Assembly (NCBI GenBank): GCA_902796565.1
Contig: CADBPP010000285.1
Coordinates: 1 to 11,767 of the forward strand
Direction: 5' to 3'
From: an uncultured Eubacteriales bacterium
Lineage (GTDB): Bacteria; Bacillota; Clostridia; Eubacteriales; Anaerofustaceae
DNA: 11,767 nt
A program made the position numbers and the translations under genes. Shown one piece after another: positions 6,761-11,767 of the stretch (positions are counted from its first letter, which is position 1; the number at the start of each line of letters is the position of its first letter). The notes under the pieces were generated by a model. It was not told where the DNA came from. It made no database searches and saw only the letters and a list, made by a program, of their open reading frames with translations.

Positions 6761-9332
6761 TGCCGAAAAACTCCTCGTAACTTATCAGCACATCCCTGGG
6801 CTTGCTCCCGTCTGCGGGGCTGATGTAGCCCTTCTCCTCCATCTCGTCCACCAGTCTGCCCGCTCTGGAATAACCGACCCTGAGCTTTCTCTGGATCATG
6901 GAAGTGGAGAGCTTACCCTTGTTCTGGAAAGCGATCTCCATGGCTTTTCTTATCAGGGTCTCGTCGTCCCCGTCGTCGTCCCTCTCCTCCGCGGAGGTCT
7001 GCTTCACCGGACTCTCGGCGGCGGTCGCCTTTATCTCCTCCTGGATCTGCTCATCGTAGGACGCCTCGCCGCTGGACTCCCTGATGAAGGCCACCACGTT
7101 CTCGATCTCCTCGTCATCCACGAAGGCGCACTGGGCTCTTACGGGCTGGTTCTCGTCTATGGGCTTGTAGAGCATATCTCCCCTGCCCAGAAGCTTCTCC
7201 GCGCCGCCCCTGTCCAGGATGGTCCTGGAGTCGATCTGGCTGGTCACGGCGAAGGCGATACGGGAGGAGATGTTGGCCTTGATAAGGCCTGTGATGACGT
7301 TCACGCTGGGACGCTGGGTGGCCAGTACCAGATGGATGCCTGCTGCCCTGGCCAGCTGGGCGAGACGGCAGATGTAGGTTTCCACCTGCTGCGCCGCCAC
7401 CATCATCAGATCGCTCAGCTCATCGATGATCAGCACGATGTGGGGCATCTTCTCCCCGCCGGAGGCGAGCATCCTGGAATTATATGAATCTATGTCCTTG
7501 ACCTTGTTTTCCTTGAACTGCTCGTAGCGGTTCTCCATCTCCCTTACGGCCCATCCGAGGGCACCGCCCGCTTCCTTTGGGTTCGTGACCACAGGGATCA
7601 GAAGATGGGGTATGCCGTTGTAGACGTTCAGTTCCACCATCTTCGGGTCGATGAGGATCATCCTGACATCGGCGGGAGACGAATGGTACAGAATGGATAT
7701 GATGATCGTATTGATGCAGACGGACTTGCCGCTGCCGGTAGCGCCGGCGATGAGCATATGAGGCATCTTCTTGATGTCCATCACCAGGGTATCTCCGGTG
7801 AGGGTCTGTCCCAGCGCCACGCTCAGCGGGGACTTGTTCTGTGTGAACTTCCTGTCCCTTATGATCCTCGAGAGCCTTACCGTATTAGCGGTCTTGTTGG
7901 GGATCTCGATGCCCACTGCGCTCTTTCCGGGGATGGGCGCCTCTATCCTGACCTGCTTCGCCGCCAGGGCGTATGCTATGTCGTCCGCGAGGTCCGCCAC
8001 CTTCTTTACCCTGGTGCCGCTCTGTATCGTCAGCTCGAAGCGGGTTACCGCGGGTCCCACCGTGACATCGGTGATGTTCGCTTCCACGCCGAAATCCTCC
8101 AGGGCCTTTATCAGGCTGACCGCGGTCTCCTTCAGCTCTCCTTCATCAGAGGCGCTCTTGACGCTCTCAGAAGGCTTCAGGAGCGAATATGAAGGATATC
8201 TGTACCTGGGAGGGGCAGAGCTCTTTGAGCTCTCTATCTTCTTTGTGACTTCCTCCCTGGCGCTCTCGTTGTCGGCCGCCGTGATCTTCTCAGGCTGCCT
8301 GTCGCTCCCGGGGGCCTCCGTTTCGTCCTTCCTGCCTTCTTCTCTTTTCCTGGCTGCCCTGATGAGGCTTTCACCCACTTCCTCGGGAGTCTGCCTCTTT
8401 CTGGGGCTCTTTTCACCCGGGACATGCTTCTGGGAGAAGTCATCCAGCTTAACGGCCGTGCCGGAGGGGACCGTATTCCCATCTCCGGGGCTCAGCGCGC
8501 CCTTTTTCACATATATGAGCTTATCACCGTTTTTGGTCTCCAGTACCGTGCTGGTGCGCCTTAAATCTATGGTGCTGCCCTCCTTCACCCGGGGCTTCGA
8601 CACGCTCTTTTCCCTGGGTGCGGGTTCCTTTTCGAAATCCAGAGTCCTGGAAGCGCTCCTTTCCCGGGCCTTCTGGGAGATGCGCTCTTTGATGTCCGTC
8701 GCAGTCTCCTTCGCCTTCTTCCCCGCCGTGCGCACGGCTCCCACCACACTTGTGTGGTAGACCAGTATGAAGGAAGCGATCAGGCCCACCGCGAGAAACA
8801 TGTAGATCGCCGCCGGAGGCAGGAGGTATCTGAGATATCTCGCTGCAACGGAGAATAAAAAGCCCCCGGATGAACTCATGGTCCACATGTCCCTGATCAT
8901 GATCCTTTCGTTCAGGGCATAGTCTGCGAACTCATTGAGGTACACCGATACGGTCAGCGCCACACAGGAAGCTGCGATATAGAGCCACACCCTGCCCCGG
9001 GGCCGGGAGATCAGCTTCTTCAGGGCGCTGAGAGTCATTGCCGTCACCACGCAGACGCTGCCTGTGGAACCGAACAGATGGGAAAGGGCCGTCCTGATGT
9101 ATCCGGTCACCACGCCTCCCTGGGACCAGAAGAGGCTTATCCACAGGAGTATGCAAAGCGCAAGGAGAATAAACCCTCTGACTTCTGTCCTCAGGGCTCT
9201 CTCCTCTTCATTTTGTTTTCTCGTCTCGGCGCTCTTCGATGCCGCTGTTCTGCGGTTCGTTCCCGCCCCGCTTTTGGATGTGCTGCGGGAACGGGCGGAT
9301 GAAGACGTGTTCCTTTTCCCGTTTGATACCAT
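6750..9332 (-). CDS. ftsK: DNA translocase FtsK/SpoIIIE
   Basis: Septum-anchored motor that pumps DNA during chromosome segregation. The 860-residue protein starts with a Ser/Arg/Lys-rich cytoplasmic tail (1-50). Hydrophobic membrane segments follow at about 53-69, 90-106, 115-132 and 156-193. A charged, low-complexity linker of roughly 200 residues (about 195-395) leads to the motor domain, with Walker A GATGSGKS at 530-537, LIDPKMVEL at 560-568 and Walker B LIIDEL at 634-639. ATQRPSVNVITGLIKANISSR at about 671-691 and DRGGAEKLLGRGDML at 707-721 are FtsK signatures. The C-terminal winged-helix gamma domain (about 790-855) reads directional DNA motifs. I cannot tell FtsK from a sporulation SpoIIIE by sequence alone. 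ATG 9332 lies five bases after the whiA stop, with GAGGAA 11 bases upstream. Its 3' end overlaps rimO. Confidence 0.97.
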   Translation of the reverse strand: MVSNGKRNTSSSARSRSTSKSGAGTNRRTAASKSAETRKQNEEERALRTEVRGFILLALCILLWISLFWSQGGVVTGYIRTALSHLFGSTGSVCVVTAMTLSALKKLISRPRGRVWLYIAASCVALTVSVYLNEFADYALNERIMIRDMWTMSSSGGFLFSVAARYLRYLLPPAAIYMFLAVGLIASFILVYHTSVVGAVRTAGKKAKETATDIKERISQKARERSASRTLDFEKEPAPREKSVSKPRVKEGSTIDLRRTSTVLETKNGDKLIYVKKGALSPGDGNTVPSGTAVKLDDFSQKHVPGEKSPRKRQTPEEVGESLIRAARKREEGRKDETEAPGSDRQPEKITAADNESAREEVTKKIESSKSSAPPRYRYPSYSLLKPSESVKSASDEGELKETAVSLIKALEDFGVEANITDVTVGPAVTRFELTIQSGTRVKKVADLADDIAYALAAKQVRIEAPIPGKSAVGIEIPNKTANTVRLSRIIRDRKFTQNKSPLSVALGQTLTGDTLVMDIKKMPHMLIAGATGSGKSVCINTIIISILYHSSPADVRMILIDPKMVELNVYNGIPHLLIPVVTNPKEAGGALGWAVREMENRYEQFKENKVKDIDSYNSRMLASGGEKMPHIVLIIDELSDLMMVAAQQVETYICRLAQLARAAGIHLVLATQRPSVNVITGLIKANISSRIAFAVTSQIDSRTILDRGGAEKLLGRGDMLYKPIDENQPVRAQCAFVDDEEIENVVAFIRESSGEASYDEQIQEEIKATAAESPVKQTSAEERDDDGDDETLIRKAMEIAFQNKGKLSTSMIQRKLRVGYSRAGRLVDEMEEKGYISPADGSKPRDVLISYEEFFGNDE

Positions 9333-9337
9333 AAAAG

Positions 9338-10270
9338 CTATAATTCCTCTGCTATCTTTATAATCTTTCTGAGTCTCTTGTCCATGGTGGACCGGCTTAT
9401 CCCGGCGAGCTGGGCCAGCTCGCTGAGGGGAGCCTCGGGATTGTCCGTACGGAGCCTCGCCGCTGCGAGAAGCGGTTCCGAAAGCTTCGCGAGCCTTCCC
9501 GCGTTCGTTATGGTGTCTATCGCCTCGATTTGTATCCTGGCAGCCTCCAGAGCCTTGTTGGTGTTCGCGATGTCACAGTTCGCAGCCCTCTGGGCTCCGG
9601 CCCGTATCTCCCTGATAAGGGCCGCGTCCTGTATGTCCAGAGCGAACTTCCCCGCGCCGCAGAAAGCCAGGTACGAGACTATGTCCTCCTGCCGTTTGAT
9701 GTAGACCGCCGCGGACCTTCTCGCTTCCCATAGATGGGCCTCTATGCCGGGGGTCTCCCTGAGCAGCTCTATGAACGAAAGGGCATTGGCCGTGTTCGGG
9801 AAACGGAACTCCAGCCTGAAGCTTTTTGTAGGCTCATATACGTATCCGCAGGCGATCACCATCGCCTTCAGGAATTCCCTCATATCCTCCGCGGAGGTCA
9901 TGATCGAAGTATCGATACCCCCGCTGATGTAGGTCCCCTCGCTGTCCAGCATGTTGAAGGTATGCAGTATCTCCATGGCCTGAGATGAATCTTCTATGCT
10001 CAGTATATATCTGCTCTTTTCTCCGAAATTGTCCTTCTGCCTTATCTTTACCAGCTCCGGGGAATAGCCGAAAACACTTTTGATCAGCCTGAAGGCGTAT
10101 GTCGCGCTCACGCTCTGGGAGCTCTCGAATTTCAGTCCGAAGCGGCCGAAGCCCCTGATGGACAGACTGAAGGACGAGAAGACCATCGCGTACAGCGCAG
10201 CTGTCGCTTCCGTCATTTCCTCCGGCACCTGTCTGGCCAGGGCGGATTTCAGTTCTTCATTAAAACCCAT
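9338..10270 (-). CDS. whiA: DNA-binding protein WhiA (DUF199)
   Basis: WhiA is a sporulation regulator in Streptomyces and affects cell division and chromosome segregation in Bacillus subtilis. The 310-residue length is normal. Family signs are the N-terminal MGFNEELKSAL, a degenerate LAGLIDADG-homing-endonuclease-like middle part with FLKAMVIACGYVYEPTKSF at 133-151 (where other WhiA proteins have a glycine-serine motif), YIKRQEDIVSYLAFCGA at 190-206, NCDIANTNK at 231-239, and a C-terminal helix-turn-helix around ELAQLAGISRSTMDKRLRK at 284-302. The ATG at 10270 gives the expected N-terminus but has no Shine-Dalgarno. An extended -10 ends six bases before it, so the mRNA may be leaderless. It is the first gene before ftsK. 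The usual neighbours rapZ and yvcK are not beside it, because the next gene upstream is the divergent tcdA. Confidence 0.95.
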   Translation of the reverse strand: MGFNEELKSALARQVPEEMTEATAALYAMVFSSFSLSIRGFGRFGLKFESSQSVSATYAFRLIKSVFGYSPELVKIRQKDNFGEKSRYILSIEDSSQAMEILHTFNMLDSEGTYISGGIDTSIMTSAEDMREFLKAMVIACGYVYEPTKSFRLEFRFPNTANALSFIELLRETPGIEAHLWEARRSAAVYIKRQEDIVSYLAFCGAGKFALDIQDAALIREIRAGAQRAANCDIANTNKALEAARIQIEAIDTITNAGRLAKLSEPLLAAARLRTDNPEAPLSELAQLAGISRSTMDKRLRKIIKIAEEL

Positions 10271-10276
10271 AGGATG

Positions 10277-10285
10277 ATTATACCA
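10277..10285 (-). promoter_or_regulatory. Extended -10 promoter of whiA, probably giving a leaderless mRNA
   Basis: The minus strand reads TGGTATAAT (extended -10) and then exactly six bases (CATCCT) before the whiA ATG. Transcription normally starts about seven bases after the hexamer, which is the A of the ATG. No Shine-Dalgarno is present. No convincing -35 is seen at 16-18 bases. A second, weaker candidate TATAAA lies at 10300-10295 and would give a leader of about 18 bases, still without a ribosome binding site. Confidence 0.65.
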
Positions 10286-10335
10286 TATTTGAGATTTTAT
10301 AATGCGACTACGTGAGGGGATTTGGGCTCTCTTTA

Positions 10336-10344
10336 TGATATACT
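10336..10344 (+). promoter_or_regulatory. Extended -10 promoter of tcdA, probably giving a leaderless mRNA
   Basis: TGATATACT (extended -10, hexamer TATACT at 10339-10344) is followed by six bases (TGCTCT) and then the tcdA ATG at 10351. Transcription is expected at the A of the ATG. No Shine-Dalgarno precedes the start, and no clear -35 is visible. An overlapping TATGAT at 10334-10339 is an alternative hexamer. Confidence 0.55.
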
Positions 10345-10350
10345 TGCTCT

Positions 10351-11103
10351 ATGGATGAAATGTATGAGAGGACCCGTTCCCTCTTGGGAGATGCGGCCGT
10401 AGAAAGGATCAGAGCGTCATCGGTATGTATAATCGGCCTGGGCGGAGTCGGCTCCTACGCGGCGGAAGCCTGCGCCCGCAGCGGGTTCGGCACCATAGGG
10501 CTGATAGATCACGATTCCTACTCCGCTTCCAACCTTAACCGGCAGCTGGGAGCCCTGCGCTCCACTCTCGGAAGAAAGAAGACACAGGTCACTGCAGAGC
10601 GCATAAGGGACATAAATCCCCATGTCGCTGTCCTTGAGAAAGATATCTTCCTCACCGCTGACAACGTTCCGCTTCTCGGTCTGGAGAAGTTCGATTTCGT
10701 CATAGACGCCATCGACAACGTCACCGCAAAGACCGCTATCGCCTGCTTCTGTCATGACAGGGGGATCACCTCGGTCTGCGTGATGGGCACGGGAAACAAG
10801 CTGCGTCCGGAGATGCTCGAAGTGTCCGACATCTATTCCACCAGCGTCTGTCCCCTGGCAAGGGCGGTGAGAAAGCTCTGCCGCGAGGCGGGCCTTCCAT
10901 CCCTGAAGGTCATATATTCCAGGGAGGAGCCCCTGGTGAGGACCCGCACCCCCGCCAGCATGAGCTTCGTTCCGGCCGCGGCAGGCCTTCTGGCCGCCAG
11001 GGAAGCCGTGCTCGCCGTGACGGGAGGACTCGCTGCGGCCAGGTCCGAGAATGGACCGGGATCCATCCAATCACATGAACACAAAGGTACACGAAATGCT
11101 TAG
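10351..11103 (+). CDS. tcdA: tRNA threonylcarbamoyladenosine dehydratase (ThiF/E1-like)
   Basis: ATP-dependent enzyme of the E1/ThiF superfamily that cyclises t6A to ct6A at position 37 of tRNAs reading ANN codons. The 250-residue protein has the nucleotide-binding GLGGVGS at 29-35 and SNLNRQLGAL at 60-69 (the E1-like arginine region). DFVIDAIDNVTAK, MGTGNKLRPE, DIYSTSVCPLARAVRK and LKVIYSREEP distinguish TcdA/CsdL from ThiF and MoeB. FVPAAAGLLAA near the C-terminus is also typical. The last 25 or so residues are polar, not conserved, and overlap the next gene's start. ATG 10351 is chosen because it follows an extended -10 by six bases and gives the normal N-terminus; ATG 10360 (codon 4) is possible but also lacks a ribosome binding site. 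The downstream YibE/F gene starts inside its last codons. Confidence 0.95.
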   Translation: MDEMYERTRSLLGDAAVERIRASSVCIIGLGGVGSYAAEACARSGFGTIGLIDHDSYSASNLNRQLGALRSTLGRKKTQVTAERIRDINPHVAVLEKDIFLTADNVPLLGLEKFDFVIDAIDNVTAKTAIACFCHDRGITSVCVMGTGNKLRPEMLEVSDIYSTSVCPLARAVRKLCREAGLPSLKVIYSREEPLVRTRTPASMSFVPAAAGLLAAREAVLAVTGGLAAARSENGPGSIQSHEHKGTRNA

Positions 11104-11767
11104 AAAAAAACTTTCAGTCATACTGATCATTATACTGATACTTTCCGTGATCCTCGTCCCATTAGCCGCCTTCGCGGAAAACGGGGAGGGCGGCACATCC
11201 CAGCAGGACGGCGGAACCGATCAGCAGCCGGAGGAAGGCACTGCGGATCAGCAGCCGGACCAGAACGAAGAAAATATTCCTTCCGCGGCTCCTATGGGCC
11301 CGAAAGTGAATTACTACAAGGCCAGGATAGTCAAGGTCGTCACGCTGACCCAGAAGGAAGACGAGACCCTCATCACCGGAGAGGTGGTCCAGCAGTGCAT
11401 GGTGGAGATCGTTTCGGGCCCCTTCAAGAACAGAGTCTACCAGATAGACCTCATAACCTTCGAGAGCAGTGTGGACTTCAGGCTTTTCGAAGTGGGCGAC
11501 ACCGTTATGGTCGCCTGCGAACTCGACAAGACTTCGGATATAAAAAGCATCTATATTTACGATTACTACAGAGTGGAGAATCTCATCCTTATGGGAGTCA
11601 TCGCCGCTGCCGTGGTCCTGGCCATCGGCTTCGCCGCGGGCATCCGCTTCGCGGTCTCCGTGGTGATCTTCGCCCTGAGCTACCAGTTCTTCTTCGTGCC
11701 CTTCATGCTCAGGGGTTATTCGCCGATAATTCTGATAATCCCCATCTGTCTGGTCATCATAGTGCTG
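11096..11767 (+). CDS. YibE/F-family membrane protein, 3' end cut by window edge
   Basis: The first 224 codons are present and the gene runs past the window. A classical signal peptide is visible: MLRKKL, a long Ile/Leu/Val core, then AFA followed by E at residue 28. A low-complexity Gln/Asp/Glu/Pro/Gly linker with a repeated DQQP (about 30-65) leads to an extracytoplasmic domain at about 70-155. That domain shows YKARIVKV, FKNRVYQIDLITFESSVDF and a VGDTVMVACELD segment, as in YibE/F proteins. Transmembrane segments begin near 160 (ending YYRVENLILMGVIAAAVVLA), with FFVPFMLRGYSPI as in the family core. Function is not established, although some relatives are annotated as transporters. I choose ATG 11096 because AAAGG lies eight bases upstream and it yields a clean signal peptide. 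In-frame ATGs at 11051 and 11075 would put extra polar residues before it. The start overlaps tcdA by eight bases. Confidence 0.82.
   Translation, partial: MLRKKLSVILIIILILSVILVPLAAFAENGEGGTSQQDGGTDQQPEEGTADQQPDQNEENIPSAAPMGPKVNYYKARIVKVVTLTQKEDETLITGEVVQQCMVEIVSGPFKNRVYQIDLITFESSVDFRLFEVGDTVMVACELDKTSDIKSIYIYDYYRVENLILMGVIAAAVVLAIGFAAGIRFAVSVVIFALSYQFFFVPFMLRGYSPIILIIPICLVIIVL

Noticed and set aside
6829..6836. GAGAAGGG octamer (minus strand), matching the SpoIIIE/FtsK recognition sequence of Bacillus
   Set aside because: Only one copy was noticed, which is not above what chance gives in about 12 kb, so it cannot be called a directional motif here.
6336..7487. Plus-strand open frame of 383 codons opposite rimO and ftsK
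   Set aside because: It lies wholly antisense to two strongly supported genes, has no ribosome binding site or family motif, and is rich in residues expected from reading GC-biased codons backwards.
7771..8760. Plus-strand open frame of 329 codons opposite ftsK
   Set aside because: Antisense to the FtsK motor and linker; Ser/Leu/Phe-rich composition typical of a shadow frame, with no promoter, ribosome binding site or known domain.
11220..11266. Short direct repeat (GATCAGCAGCCGGA twice)
   Set aside because: It lies inside the coding sequence of the YibE/F linker and encodes a repeated DQQP; two copies do not make a CRISPR, satellite or attachment site.

Overview
The window reads as a core chromosomal segment of a Gram-positive, Clostridia-like (Firmicutes) bacterium with fairly high GC (by eye above 50 percent). 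Four things point that way: the gene order ftsK-rimO-pgsA-cinA-recA, a whiA gene, a recA promoter carrying the Firmicutes-type LexA box, and AGGAGG-type ribosome binding sites. I cannot name a genus from the sequence. I see no mobile element, tRNA, rRNA, CRISPR array or phage gene. Nearly all bases are coding, and no gap exceeds about 130 bases.

Layout. (1) Positions 1-1930, minus strand: a two-gene unit of a GNAT acetyltransferase fused to a free methionine-(R)-sulfoxide reductase, followed after one base by peptidase T (pepT), whose 3' end is cut by the window edge. (2) 1931-2055: a divergent promoter region, with a near-consensus promoter for (3) a small tandem-repeat DUF1508/YegP protein at 2056-2430. 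That gene converges on recA through one shared bidirectional terminator. (4) 2485-10270, minus strand: whiA, ftsK, rimO, pgsA, cinA and recA. The first five overlap or nearly touch and look like one operon. recA has its own promoter with a LexA (SOS) box at the start of transcription. (5) 10271-10350: a compact divergent promoter region in which both flanking genes (whiA and tcdA) have an extended -10 element exactly six bases before the ATG and no Shine-Dalgarno, suggesting a pair of leaderless transcripts. (6) 10351-11767, plus strand: tcdA, overlapped by the start of a YibE/F-family membrane protein that runs off the window.

How the genes work together. The central cluster joins chromosome handling and cell division (WhiA, FtsK), ribosome modification (RimO), phospholipid synthesis (PgsA), nucleotide and pyridine clean-up (CinA) and DNA repair (RecA). 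The left unit looks like peptide use plus repair of oxidised free methionine. The right unit pairs a tRNA-modifying enzyme with a membrane protein of unknown role.

Most of this is ordinary housekeeping DNA, and I do not see a new multi-gene system. The points most worth a second look are the GNAT-fRMsr fusion, whiA heading an operon directly before ftsK instead of sitting with rapZ/yvcK, the mirrored leaderless promoters of whiA and tcdA, and an altered loop in the amidase domain of CinA.
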